NCBI RefSeq assembly: GCF_004798685.1
Contig: NZ_CP039291.1
Span: 3,534,001-3,598,000, forward strand
DNA length: 64,000 nucleotides
Reading direction: 5' to 3'
From: Cellulomonas shaoxiangyii
GTDB taxonomy: Bacteria > Actinomycetota > Actinomycetes > Actinomycetales > Cellulomonadaceae
The notes under the pieces are model-generated. The model did not search any database and was not told the DNA's origin. It saw nothing but the letters and a program-made list of their open reading frames with translations. The position numbers and the translations under genes were made by a program. This document shows, piece after piece, positions 16,765 to 25,208 of the stretch. How positions within the stretch are numbered: position 1 is the first letter of the stretch; every line of letters starts with the position of its first letter.

Positions 16765-18090
16765 ATGCCGACGCCCGGGCACCGCTCCGCGTTCTGGTGG
16801 CTGTGGACCTCGTCGGGGCTGTCGAACGCCGCGGACGGCGTGCTCAAGACCGCCCTCCCGCTCGTGGCGCTGCGCTACACCGACTCCCCCGTCGTCATCG
16901 CCGGCATCCCGCTCGCGCTCACCCTGCCGTGGCTGCTCGTCTCCCTGCCCGCCGGGGCGCTCGCCGACCGGTGGGACCGGCGCCGGACCATGCTGGTCGC
17001 GAACCTCGTGCGGGCCGTCGCGGTCCTCGCGCTCGTCGTCGTGCCCGCCACGGGCATCCCGTCGATGTGGCTGCTGTACGGCGTCGCGTTCGCCCTCGGC
17101 ACCGCCGAGGTGTTCCACGACACGTGCGCGCAGTCGATCCTGCCGCAGGTGGTCGGGCGCGACGAGCTGGACCGCGCGAACGGGCGGCTGTACGCCGTCG
17201 AGATGACCGCCAACCAGTTCGTCGGGCCCCCGCTCGGGGGATTCCTCGTGGCCGCGGGCGTCGCCGTCGCCATGGGCGCGCCCGCGCTGCTGTGGGGGCT
17301 CGCCGTCGGGGCGCTCCTGATGGTGCGCGGCGCCTTCCGTGCCGGGCCGTCGGGCGGCGCGGGGGCCGGCGCGGCGCGCACCACGAGCCTGTGGGCCGAG
17401 GTCGGCGAGGGCCTGCGCTTCCTCTGGCGGCGTCCCGTGCTGCGCACGCTCGCCCTCATGGTCGGCGTCTCCAACCTCGCCGAGTCCGCGATGATGGCTG
17501 TCTTCGTGCTGTGGGCCGTCGGCCCCGACTCGCCGCTGGGCCTGTCGGAGCCGGGGTACGGCGCCCTCATGACCTCCGTCGCCGTCGGGGCCGTGATCGG
17601 CTCCCTCTGCGCGGCCCGGGTGGCGGACCGCCTCGGCCGCACGCTCGCCCTGGCGCTGTGCATCCTCGTCGCCGCCGCGTCGCACGCCGTCCCGGCGCTG
17701 ACCACGAGCGTCCTCGTCGTCGCGGGCGTGTGGGCGCTCGCCGGTGCCGGCATCGCCGTGTGGAACGTCGTCACGGTGTCGCTGCGCCAGCGGCTCACCC
17801 CCGACCACCTCCTCGGCCGGCTCAACAGCGCCTACCGGCTGCTCGCGTGGGGCACCATGCCCGTCGGCGCGCTGCTCGGCGGGCTGGTCGCGCAGCGCGT
17901 CGGGCTCGTGTGGGTGTTCGCCGTCGCCACGGCCCTCGACCTCGTGCTGCTGCTGTGCCTGCCGGTCCTGCGCGAGCGCCACCTGCGCGCGGCCGAGCGG
18001 GAGGCCGGCACGGCCCCCCACCCGGCCGACGAGGACGGCCCGGCGCAGGCGCCCCGGCCCGCCGAGGGGACCGTCAGCGCGACCCCGTGA
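16765..18090 (+). CDS. Major facilitator superfamily transporter
   Basis: A 441-residue polytopic protein with about 12 membrane segments. The MFS loop 2-3 motif is GALADRWDRRRTMLVANLVRA. A second related loop occurs in the other half (ARVADRLGRTLALALCI). EVFHDTCAQSILPQVVGRDELDRANGRL is typical of the enterobactin-exporter/macrolide-efflux branch. The last 35 residues are hydrophilic. It probably exports small molecules; no substrate can be assigned. Its 3' end overlaps the convergent DJ-1/PfpI gene by 17 bp. Confidence 0.92.
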   Translation: MPTPGHRSAFWWLWTSSGLSNAADGVLKTALPLVALRYTDSPVVIAGIPLALTLPWLLVSLPAGALADRWDRRRTMLVANLVRAVAVLALVVVPATGIPSMWLLYGVAFALGTAEVFHDTCAQSILPQVVGRDELDRANGRLYAVEMTANQFVGPPLGGFLVAAGVAVAMGAPALLWGLAVGALLMVRGAFRAGPSGGAGAGAARTTSLWAEVGEGLRFLWRRPVLRTLALMVGVSNLAESAMMAVFVLWAVGPDSPLGLSEPGYGALMTSVAVGAVIGSLCAARVADRLGRTLALALCILVAAASHAVPALTTSVLVVAGVWALAGAGIAVWNVVTVSLRQRLTPDHLLGRLNSAYRLLAWGTMPVGALLGGLVAQRVGLVWVFAVATALDLVLLLCLPVLRERHLRAAEREAGTAPHPADEDGPAQAPRPAEGTVSATP

Positions 18091-18640
18091 GCGCCGCGTC
18101 CACCGCGGCGAGGAAGTCGTCCAGGTCGTCCGGGGTGCGCGACGTGACGAGCGTCCAGCCGCCCGCGTCGTCGCTCACCACCGACCGGTCCACCCACTCG
18201 CCGCCCGCGTTGCGGACGTCCGTGCGCAGCGACGGGTACGACGTCAGCGTCTTGCCCCCGAGCACGCCCGCCTCGACCAGCGCCCACGGGCCGTGGCAGA
18301 TCGCGGCCACCGGGCGACCGTCGGCCGTGAAGGCCTGCACGAGCGCGGGGGCGTCGTCCTGCAGGCGCAGGCTGTCGGCGTTGATGGTGCCGCCGGGCAG
18401 CAGCAGCAGGTCGTAGCCGGACGCGTCCACGGCCGACAGGACGACGTCGGGGTCGACGCTCTCGCCCGGGTCCTTGTCGCCGACGAGGGTCTGGATCGGG
18501 CCGTCCTCGACGGCGGCGACGTCGACCTGGGCGCCGGCGTCGCGCAGGTGCCGCACGGGCACGACCAGCTCGTCCTGCTCGACGCCGTAGTTGGTGACGA
18601 CGGCGAGCACGCGGCGGCCGGTGAGGTCGGTGTCGGGCAT
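18074..18640 (-). CDS. DJ-1/PfpI family protein (general stress protein type)
   Basis: A 188-residue single-domain protein. The nucleophile elbow is AAICHGPWALVEAG (Cys about residue 113), and the first strand reads RRVLAVVTNYGVEQDELVVP. LLLLPGGTINADSLR and the closing YPSLRTDVRNAGGEWVD are family hallmarks. Such proteins act as glyoxalase III, deglycase or chaperone; the sequence does not decide which. GGAG precedes the ATG at 18638-18640. Confidence 0.93.
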   Translation of the reverse strand: MPDTDLTGRRVLAVVTNYGVEQDELVVPVRHLRDAGAQVDVAAVEDGPIQTLVGDKDPGESVDPDVVLSAVDASGYDLLLLPGGTINADSLRLQDDAPALVQAFTADGRPVAAICHGPWALVEAGVLGGKTLTSYPSLRTDVRNAGGEWVDRSVVSDDAGGWTLVTSRTPDDLDDFLAAVDAALTGSR

Positions 18641-18808
18641 GTCCTCGCTCCTTCGGGGTGGGGTGCGATGTCCCTGCCACGTTAGGTCGGGGCGGCTCGG
18701 GTCGCCGGGCGAGGACGCCCGGCCCGGCCCGGTCGTCGAAATCGGGGACCCTCGCGCGTCAGACCCGTGCGGGGCACAGTGGGTGCCTCCCGACGAGAGG
18801 GGACCGCC

Positions 18809-19180
18809 ATGGCCGACGCACGCACGTACCTGGTGATGCTGTGGGGCGACGAGGCGCCGTGGGTGGCCGCGACGCCCGAGCAGCGCGCCGCCGCCTTCGC
18901 CGACCACGGCCGCTTCTCGGACGCCTGCGCGGCCGGCGGGCACGAGATCCTCGGTGGCGAGGAGCTGGACACGGCCCGTACCTCGACCCTCGTGCGCCCG
19001 GGCGGCGACGGCACCGAGGTCGTCGACGGCCCGTACACGGAGACGGTCGAGCAGCTCGGCGGGTTCTACCTGGTCCGCACGGCCGACCTCGCGGGCCTGC
19101 AGGCCCTCGTGCCGATCATCATGGACGGCGGGACGGTCGAGATCCGGCCCGTCGTGCCGTACGTGGAGGAGGGGTCCTGA
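18809..19180 (+). CDS. YCII/DGPF-domain protein
   Basis: A 123-residue protein of the YCII-related (DGPF) family. The signature DGPYTETVEQLGGFYLV (about residues 74-90) matches DGPFxExKExxxGyxl, and the N-terminus YLVMLWGDE is typical. AGAGGGG precedes the ATG at 18809. It is followed, with a 4-bp overlap, by an ECF sigma factor. DGPF proteins and group ECF42 sigma factors are a known conserved pair. The DGPF proteins appear to be targets of the sigma factor; their biochemical role is not settled. Confidence 0.94.
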   Translation: MADARTYLVMLWGDEAPWVAATPEQRAAAFADHGRFSDACAAGGHEILGGEELDTARTSTLVRPGGDGTEVVDGPYTETVEQLGGFYLVRTADLAGLQALVPIIMDGGTVEIRPVVPYVEEGS

Positions 19181-20454
19181 CGCAGGCACGGGCGGACGTC
19201 GACGCCGCGCTCGCGGAGGCGTGGCGCGCGCACTGGTCGCACGTCGTCGCGCTGCTCGTCGGGCAGTTCGCGAGCCCGGACCTCGCCGAGGACGGCGCGG
19301 CGGACGCGTTCGAGGCGGCGGCGCGCACGTGGCCGGTCGACGGCGTGCCCACCCGGCCCGGTGCCTGGCTGCTCACGGCGGCGCGGCGCCGGGTCCTCGA
19401 CCGGCTGCGCACCCAGGCGGTGCACCGGCGCAAGGAACCGCTCATGGTCGTCGACGCGCAGGTGCGCGCGCTGGCCGCGGCGGCGGTGGACCCGGGCGCG
19501 CACGTCGCCGACGAGCAGCTGCGCCTCGTGCTGGCGTGCTGCCACCCGGCGCTGGCGCCCGCCGACCGCGTGACGCTGACGCTGCGGTTCGTGGTCGGGC
19601 TCGGGACGGCGGACATCGCGCGGCTGCAGCTGGTGCAGCACTCCGCGATGTCGGCCCGGTTGACGCGCGCGAAGAAGCGGCTCGCGACGTCGGGCATCCC
19701 GTTCTCCGTGCCGGCCGCGGACCGGCTCGAGGAGCGGCTCGACGCGGTCGCGACGGTGCTGTACCTCGTGTTCACGGCCGGCTACCAGCCGGCCGAGGCG
19801 CCCGGCGGCCTGCGCGTCGACCTCGCCGACCAGGCGATCCGCCTCACGCGCGAGCTCGACGGGCTGCTCGGCGGGCGGCCCGGCCTGCGGGCGCTGCGCG
19901 CGCTGATGCTGCTGCAGCACTCCCGCCGCGACGCGCGCCTCGACGCCGACGGGCGCATCGTCCTGCTGCCCGACCAGGACCGGACCCGCTGGTACGCCGA
20001 CGAGATCGCGGAGGGGCTCGGGCTCGTGCGCGCGCTGCCGCCGCTCGACGGACTGGCGGAGGACCACCGTCTGCAGGCGCTGGTCGCGGCAGAGCACGCG
20101 TCGGCACCGACGGCGGCCGCCACGCGGTGGGACGTCGTCGCCGGGCTGTACGGGGCGCTCGAGCGGCGCACGGGGTCGCCGGTCGTGCGGCTCGCCCGGG
20201 CCGTCGCCGTCGCCGAGGCCGCGGGCCCGGCGGCGGGACTCGCCCTGCTGGACGGTCTCGACGACGCCCTCGCGCACCACCACCGGCTCCCCGCGGTCCG
20301 GGGTGAGCTGCTGCTGCGCGCGGGCCGGCCGGCGGACGCCGTCGCGGAGCTGACGCGCGCGCTCGCGCTCGTGCCCGACACGGCGGAGCGCACCCACCTG
20401 ACCGAGCGGCTGGACGCGGCGCGCGCGGCGGCGCGCCGGACGGGCAAGGGCTGA
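19177..20454 (+). CDS. ECF42-type RNA polymerase sigma factor with C-terminal extension
   Basis: A 425-residue protein if started at CTG 19177. Sigma-2 covers about residues 8-75 (VGQFASPDLAEDGAADAFEAAARTW, PGAWLLTAARRRVLDRLR). Sigma-4 covers about 110-170 (CCHPALAPADRVTLTLRFVVG, TADIARLQLV, ARLTRAKKRL). A helical TPR-like extension (about 180-425) replaces an anti-sigma partner, as in ECF42. No ATG or GTG lies in frame between the YCII gene and the sigma-2 domain. CTG overlaps the YCII stop as CTGA and follows GGAGGAGGGG, so it is the best start. A role in stress response is inferred from the group. Confidence 0.92.
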   Translation: MTQARADVDAALAEAWRAHWSHVVALLVGQFASPDLAEDGAADAFEAAARTWPVDGVPTRPGAWLLTAARRRVLDRLRTQAVHRRKEPLMVVDAQVRALAAAAVDPGAHVADEQLRLVLACCHPALAPADRVTLTLRFVVGLGTADIARLQLVQHSAMSARLTRAKKRLATSGIPFSVPAADRLEERLDAVATVLYLVFTAGYQPAEAPGGLRVDLADQAIRLTRELDGLLGGRPGLRALRALMLLQHSRRDARLDADGRIVLLPDQDRTRWYADEIAEGLGLVRALPPLDGLAEDHRLQALVAAEHASAPTAAATRWDVVAGLYGALERRTGSPVVRLARAVAVAEAAGPAAGLALLDGLDDALAHHHRLPAVRGELLLRAGRPADAVAELTRALALVPDTAERTHLTERLDAARAAARRTGKG

Positions 20455-20485
20455 GCGCGAGCCCGGGCCCCCGCGTCGGCCCGCG

Positions 20486-21742
20486 TCAGCCCGCGACGAG
20501 CAGCACCAGCAGGGCGAGGTTGAGCAGGACGACGAGCGCGACCACGACCCACAGCACGGCCTGCAGCCACGGGCCGTTGCGGTCGGCGCCCATGAGCTCG
20601 CGGTCGCGGCCGAGCCGCACCAGCGGCACCAGCGCGAACGGGATGCCGAAGCTCAGCACGACCTGGCTGAGCACGAGCGTCCACGTCGGGTCGGCGCCGA
20701 GGGCGAGCAGCAGCACGGCGGGGACGATCGTCACCGCGCGGCGCACGAGGAGCGGCACCTTCTTGTGGACCAGGCCCTCCATGATCGCCGCGCCCGCGTA
20801 GGCGCCGACGGACGTGGAGGCGAGGCCCGAGGCGAGCAGGCCGACGGCGAACGCGATGCCGATGCCCGGCCCCAGCGCATCGACGATCGCGGCGTGCGCG
20901 CCCTCGATCGAGTCGGTGCCCGCGGTGCCCTGCAGCCCGGCTGCGGCCAGCAGCAGGAGACCGAGGTTCACCGCGCCGGCGACCGCGAGCGCCGTGGCGA
21001 CGTCCCACCGGGTGGCGCGCAGCAGCAGGCGCCGGCCGTCGCCGGCGGGGGCGTGCCCGTGCCGGTCGCGCACGAGCGCGGAGTGCACGTAGATGGCGTG
21101 CGGCATGACGGTCGCGCCGAGCATGCTCGCGGCCAGCAGCACGGAGTCGGTGCCGGCGAACCGCGGCACGAGGCCGCCGAGCATGCCGCCCGGGTCCGGC
21201 GGGTCGACGGCGAGGCCGCAGAGGAACCCGACCGTGATGACGCCGAGCAGCGTGACGACGACGACCTCGAACCGCCGCTGCCCGAACCGGTCCTGCGTGA
21301 CGAGCAGCGCCATCGACGCGACCCCGACGACCAGCCCGCCCAGCGGCAGCGGCACCCCGAACAGCAGGTGGAGGGCGATCGCGCCGCCCACGACCTCGGC
21401 CACGTCGGTGGCGGCGGCGACGAGCTCGGCCTGGGCCCAGAACGCGAGGCGCGGCCCGCGGCGCAGCCGGCTGCCGAGCACGTCGGGCAACGACCGGCCG
21501 GTGACGAGGCCGAGCTTCGCGGACTGGTACTGGACGAGCACGGCCATGACGTTCGCGGCCACCAGCACCCACAGCAGCAGGTACCCGTACCGCGCGCCGG
21601 CGGTGAGGTTCGCGGCGACGTTGCCCGGGTCGACGTAGGCGACGGCGGCCACGAACGCGGGGCCGAGCAGCACGGGCACGCCGCGGCCGGGGCGCGCCCG
21701 CCCGGTGGGGCGGCTCGGCTCCTCGACGGCGGGCAAGGCCAC
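20486..21742 (-). CDS. mntH: NRAMP-family divalent metal (Mn2+) transporter
   Basis: A 418-residue, 11-segment NRAMP transporter importing Mn2+ (or Fe2+) with protons. Metal-site motifs are DPGN in AYVDPGNVAANLTAGA (about residues 37-40) and MPH in GATVMPHAIYVHSAL. The Q-S-A-K-L-G-L-VTGRSLP segment is conserved in MntH. GTG at 21740-21742 follows GGGGGAG. An 18-bp palindrome sits 12 bases upstream, so metal-dependent repression is likely. The 3' end carries a 10-bp duplication around the stop codon. Confidence 0.93.
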   Translation of the reverse strand: MALPAVEEPSRPTGRARPGRGVPVLLGPAFVAAVAYVDPGNVAANLTAGARYGYLLLWVLVAANVMAVLVQYQSAKLGLVTGRSLPDVLGSRLRRGPRLAFWAQAELVAAATDVAEVVGGAIALHLLFGVPLPLGGLVVGVASMALLVTQDRFGQRRFEVVVVTLLGVITVGFLCGLAVDPPDPGGMLGGLVPRFAGTDSVLLAASMLGATVMPHAIYVHSALVRDRHGHAPAGDGRRLLLRATRWDVATALAVAGAVNLGLLLLAAAGLQGTAGTDSIEGAHAAIVDALGPGIGIAFAVGLLASGLASTSVGAYAGAAIMEGLVHKKVPLLVRRAVTIVPAVLLLALGADPTWTLVLSQVVLSFGIPFALVPLVRLGRDRELMGADRNGPWLQAVLWVVVALVVLLNLALLVLLVAG

Positions 21743-21754
21743 GGCTCCCCCTGA

Positions 21755-21772
21755 AGTTCGGTTGACCGAACT
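21755..21772. promoter_or_regulatory. Candidate MntR/DtxR-family operator of mntH
   Basis: agttcggt-tg-accgaact is a perfect 8-bp inverted repeat with a 2-bp centre, lying between the mntH start and its likely promoter. A related half-site (aaaaccgaaag) occurs at about 21784. Position and symmetry suggest a metalloregulator site. The binding protein is inferred. Confidence 0.6.
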
Positions 21773-21825
21773 CTAGCGCGCGGAAAACCGAAAGTCAGCG
21801 GCGAGCGGCGTGGGCGGGACGTCGT

Positions 21826-22460
21826 TCAGGCGGCCACCGCGCGCTCCCACGCGTCGCCCTCGACGCGCCGGAACCCCACCCGCGCCAGGTACGGCGCCGA
21901 GCCCGGCGGCGCCGTCGGCACCACGAGCCGGTCGAGCCCGTGGGCCGCGAACACGTCCGTGCCCCGGTACACGAACTCCCCCGGCGTGAAGTCGCGGAAG
22001 CGCGGCGTGACCCAGTCGAGCAGCACGACACCGGTGCCGCCCCCGAGTCGCGCACCAGCACCACGCCGACCGTCTCGTCGCCGCGCACCACGAGGAACGC
22101 CAGCTCGTCGCCGTCGCCGGGGCCGACGTCGCGCGCGGGCACGGCCCGGTGCCGGGCGACGTCGTCCGCGTGCACCGCGAGCACGTGCCGCAGGTAGGCG
22201 TCGTCGGGTGCGACCTCGACCACCGCGTACACGCGGGCGTCACCGCGCTCGCGGCGCAGGCGCCACAGCCAGTACACGTTGACCAGGGAGATCGCACCGT
22301 TCATGGCCACGAACGCCCAGATCCCGAACACCGCGTTGTACGCCGTCGCGAGCAGCGACCCGACCAGGTTCAGCACGCGGAAGCGCCACACGCGCGCCTG
22401 CATCAGGGACACCACGACCAGCACGGAGCCGGCCCAGCCGACGACCTCGAGCCACACCAC
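21826..22460 (-). pseudogene. YgjV-like membrane domain fused to a GNAT-like domain, broken by a frameshift
   Basis: The 5' part encodes three membrane segments of YgjV type (VWLEVVGWAGSVLVVVSL, NLVGSLLATAYNAVFGIWAF, ISLVNVYWLWRLRR). A soluble part follows with acetyltransferase-like strands (DELAFLVVRGDETVGVVLVRDSG). At the C-run 22040-22044 the frame breaks. The missing part (LLDWVTPRFRDFTPGEFVY, then PYLARVGFRRVEGDAWERAV, stop at 21826) is intact in another frame. One extra base in that run would restore a continuous protein of about 211 residues (...RDSGGGTGVVLLDW). It is either a true inactivation, a slippage site or a sequencing error. GTG at 22460 follows TAGGGT-N6. Confidence 0.8.
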
Positions 22461-22466
22461 CGGCGC

Positions 22467-22472
22467 ACCCTA
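22467..22472 (-). promoter_or_regulatory. Leaderless-type -10 (TAGGGT) of the YgjV-GNAT gene
   Basis: TAGGGT on the minus strand, 6 nt, then GTG at 22460. Confidence 0.5.
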
Positions 22473-22540
22473 CGGCGGCGTGACCCGCGCCACACGCCGC
22501 CGCGCCCGCACCCGGCGCCGGCCGCGCCGCCGGCCCCGCC

Positions 22541-22612
22541 GCCGAGTTCGCCCCGTCCGCGCCGAGGTCGCCGGTCCCGGGCGGCGATCTCGGCACCGAA
22601 CCGGCGAACTCG
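22541..22612. repeat. Dispersed intergenic hairpin repeat, copy D
   Basis: Forward units gccgagttcgcc and gccgaggtcgccgg are followed by reversed units cggcgatctcggc and ccggcgaactcg. The outer stem (gagttcgcc with ggcgaactc) is perfect over 9 bp. The inner stem has one mismatch. It lies between two divergent genes. Confidence 0.75.
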
Positions 22613-22704
22613 CGGGCGGGGGTGCGGGGGTGGGGCGGGCGGGGGCGGGAGTGGGGTGGCAAATGGGTCGACGGGGTCGCCGCGGCGCGTGGACAGTGGC
22701 AGGC

Positions 22705-23817
22705 ATGGCGAGCACCACCACGACCTGGACCCTCCGCGAGCTGCCGCTCGTCCTCACCCCGCAGGACGCCGACGCCTGGCTGCAGACCGGCCTCGTGCGG
22801 GCCCGCAACGCGGTGATCCGCGCGGAGTGGGGCAACGACGACTTCGCGGGCACCGAGCGCGAGGCGTTCTCGGACCTGCAGCACCAGACGTACACGCGCC
22901 GCCGCCGGGTCGTCGCCGTGCTCGACGGCGCCGAGGACGACCCCGCGCGCGTCGTGGGCTACGCGCGCCTCGAGCTGTTCCTGAAGGAGAACACGCACAC
23001 GGGCTACGCCGACGTCGGCGTGCTGCCCGAGCACCGCGGGCAGGGCATCGGCACCGCGCTGCACGAGGCCGCACTGCGCCTCGCCCGCGCCGACGGGCGC
23101 ACCCGGCTCATGACCGAGACCGACCACGCCGTCGAGCCGCCGGCCGGTCCCGGCGCCCGCACCGCGTCCACCGGCTCGGGTCGCGTCCCCGCCGACGAGC
23201 CGTCCGTGCGGTTCGCGCAGGCCCACGGCTGGACCCTGGAGCAGGTGGTGCGGCACTCGCGCCTGCACCTGCCGGTCGACCCCGACGTGCTCGCGACGCA
23301 CCGGGCGGCCGCGCGCGAGCGCGCCGGCGCGGACTACCGCGTCGTGTCGTGGCAGGACCTGTGCCCCGACGAGTGGGTCGACCAGTTCGCGCTGCTCAAC
23401 ACGCGCATGAGCACGGCCGTCCCGCTCGGCGGCCTGGACGTGCAGGAGGACGTCTGGGACGCCGCCCGCGTCCGCGCCACCGAGCAGCAGCACCTCGGAC
23501 GCGGCGAGCACCTGGTGAGGTCGGCCGTCGAGCACGTGCCGAGCGGCACGCTCGTCGCGTACTCGAGTCTCGTGGTGCCGGGGCACAGCGACGAGTTCGT
23601 GTGGCAGGGCGACACGCTCGTGCTGACGGAGCACCGCGGCCGGCGGCTCGGGATGCTCGTGAAGGTCGCGCAGCTCGACCTGCTCGCGCGCGTGCGTCCG
23701 CAGGTCCGGCGCATCAGCACGTGGAACGCCGAGGAGAACAGCTTCATGCTCGCCATCAACGTCGCGCTCGGGTTCCGCCCGGAGGGCTGCGTCGGGGAGT
23801 GGCAGGCGCAGCTCTGA
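22705..23817 (+). CDS. Tandem GNAT N-acetyltransferase
   Basis: A 370-residue protein of two GNAT domains. The first (about residues 45-150) has the acetyl-CoA loop VLPEHRGQGIGTALHEAAL. The second (about 200-360) has TLVLTEHRGRRLGMLVKVAQL and the closing NAEENSFMLAINVALGFRPEG. The fold matches the double-GNAT actinobacterial proteins related to mycothiol synthase, but it lacks evidence for that role. Substrate is unknown. The ATG at 22705 is chosen because the upstream open frame crosses repeat D. Confidence 0.9.
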   Translation: MASTTTTWTLRELPLVLTPQDADAWLQTGLVRARNAVIRAEWGNDDFAGTEREAFSDLQHQTYTRRRRVVAVLDGAEDDPARVVGYARLELFLKENTHTGYADVGVLPEHRGQGIGTALHEAALRLARADGRTRLMTETDHAVEPPAGPGARTASTGSGRVPADEPSVRFAQAHGWTLEQVVRHSRLHLPVDPDVLATHRAAARERAGADYRVVSWQDLCPDEWVDQFALLNTRMSTAVPLGGLDVQEDVWDAARVRATEQQHLGRGEHLVRSAVEHVPSGTLVAYSSLVVPGHSDEFVWQGDTLVLTEHRGRRLGMLVKVAQLDLLARVRPQVRRISTWNAEENSFMLAINVALGFRPEGCVGEWQAQL

Positions 23818-23866
23818 CCGAGGGCTGAGCGAGGACGCTCGCGCGGGTCAGCTGCTCGCGGGCGGG

Positions 23867-24322
23867 TCAGCTGCTCGAGCTCCCGGGTGCGCGCAGCTCC
23901 TCGACCAGGCGGCGCATGTGGTCGCTGAGCTCGCTGAGCGCGCGGCCGAAGGCGTCGTCGGACTGCTCGGCGGCCGCGTCGAGCCGGTCGATCGCGGACT
24001 CGAGCCGGTCGGCGGCGGCGTCGCGGCGGTCCTGCGAGCCTCTCTCGCGCACGTCGAACGCGTCGTCGATGGCGTCCTCCGCGTCGTCGAGGGCCGGCTC
24101 GGCGATGTCGCGCACGGCCCGGTCCGCCCCGTCGAGCTCGCCCTCGATCTCGTCGATCCGCGCCTCGAACTCCTCCTCGCGCACCTGGTCCTCGCCCAGG
24201 TCCTCGGGGACGACCGTGGACGCCACGGTGTTCGCGGGTGCGGCGTCGTCGTCCGAGCAGCCCGCCAGGAGCAGGCCCCCCGCGGCGACCGCGGTGACGG
24301 CGGTGATCATCCCTCGGCGCAT
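23867..24322 (-). CDS. Lipoprotein with acidic coiled-coil body
   Basis: A 151-residue exported lipoprotein. The lipobox is GGLLLAGC (lipidated Cys about residue 22), after a short hydrophobic stretch. Residues about 45-145 are highly charged and helical (EEEFEARIDEIEGELD, AADRLESAIDRLDAAA), a coiled coil. GAGGAG precedes the ATG at 24320-24322. No enzymatic motif is present. Its role is unknown. The stop-codon region is duplicated 19 bases downstream. Confidence 0.9.
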   Translation of the reverse strand: MRRGMITAVTAVAAGGLLLAGCSDDDAAPANTVASTVVPEDLGEDQVREEEFEARIDEIEGELDGADRAVRDIAEPALDDAEDAIDDAFDVRERGSQDRRDAAADRLESAIDRLDAAAEQSDDAFGRALSELSDHMRRLVEELRAPGSSSS

Positions 24323-24436
24323 GGTGTCTCCTCGGACGGGGTGTACGTCCGAGTCTGGGAGGAGATGCCCGTCTCCGCGCGACGGGGCACGGATCCCCGC
24401 CGCGCGCGTCCACCCCGTCGGGCCGCGACGCGGCGG

Positions 24437-25186
24437 TCAGGAGGTGGTCGGCGCCCCGCCCCACCAGCCGGCCCAGCGGCGGCGCGCCTCCGCGAGCGTC
24501 GCCTCGTCGAGGCCGAACGTCGACAGGACCGCGGACACGCGGCCGTGCGGCGGGTGGTGCCCGGCCGGCTCCAGCATGAGCACCAGCAGCGACTCGATGG
24601 GGTGCAGGCGGATGCCGACCTGGTGGGCCGTCCGGTACACGACGGTGCCGCCGACGCGTGACCCGTCGGGGCGCGTGACCTCGACGTGCGCGCCGACCGG
24701 CAGGCCCCGCACGCCGTGCAGCCCGGCCCGGAAGAGCAGGGGGTCGTGGCGGTCCCCGGCGTCGAGCCCGAGCACCGACAGCGCCACGCGGTCCTCCCCG
24801 GGGTGCCGCTCGAGCGCGAACCGCAGCTGCTGGAGGAAGGCGATCCAGCCCTCGTCGACCTCGTCGTAGAGGCCGTCGTAGGGGGCCAGCGCGTCGTGGC
24901 CGCGGCGCGTGAGCGCCACCTGCGTGCGGCCCGGCGCGTCCGCCCGCGACGTGACGGTGAGGACCTCGTGGTGCGGCCACGTGAGGGTGCGCGTCGTGAC
25001 GCCGTCCGCCTCCTCGACGTGCTCGCGGGGGCCGTCGACGAAGATCTGCCGGATCTCGTCGTCGAGCCCGTCGTAGTCCCAGCCGAACCACCGGCGCACG
25101 AGCCGCGGGTCACGCAGGTGCGCCCACACGTCCTCCACCGGGGCGGCGACGTCGACGGTCACGGTCTCGCGGGTCTCCAGCGTCAT
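24437..25186 (-). CDS. SRPBCC/START-like protein with extra C-terminal domain
   Basis: A 249-residue protein. Residues about 1-140 form an SRPBCC lipid/ligand-binding fold of the AHSA1 type: VTVDVAAPVEDVWAHLRDPRLVRRWFGWDYDG and DEVDEGWIAFLQQLRFALERHPG. The second part (about 145-249, SVLGLDAGDRHDPLLF, then a short beta-rich region) is less recognisable. It lies 22 bases after the thiamine ABC genes on the same strand but ahead of a separate 3' neighbour, so it may be read through from that operon. Function is unknown. Confidence 0.88.
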   Translation of the reverse strand: MTLETRETVTVDVAAPVEDVWAHLRDPRLVRRWFGWDYDGLDDEIRQIFVDGPREHVEEADGVTTRTLTWPHHEVLTVTSRADAPGRTQVALTRRGHDALAPYDGLYDEVDEGWIAFLQQLRFALERHPGEDRVALSVLGLDAGDRHDPLLFRAGLHGVRGLPVGAHVEVTRPDGSRVGGTVVYRTAHQVGIRLHPIESLLVLMLEPAGHHPPHGRVSAVLSTFGLDEATLAEARRRWAGWWGGAPTTS

Positions 25187-25208
25187 CGCTGCTCACTTCC
25201 GTCGCGGG

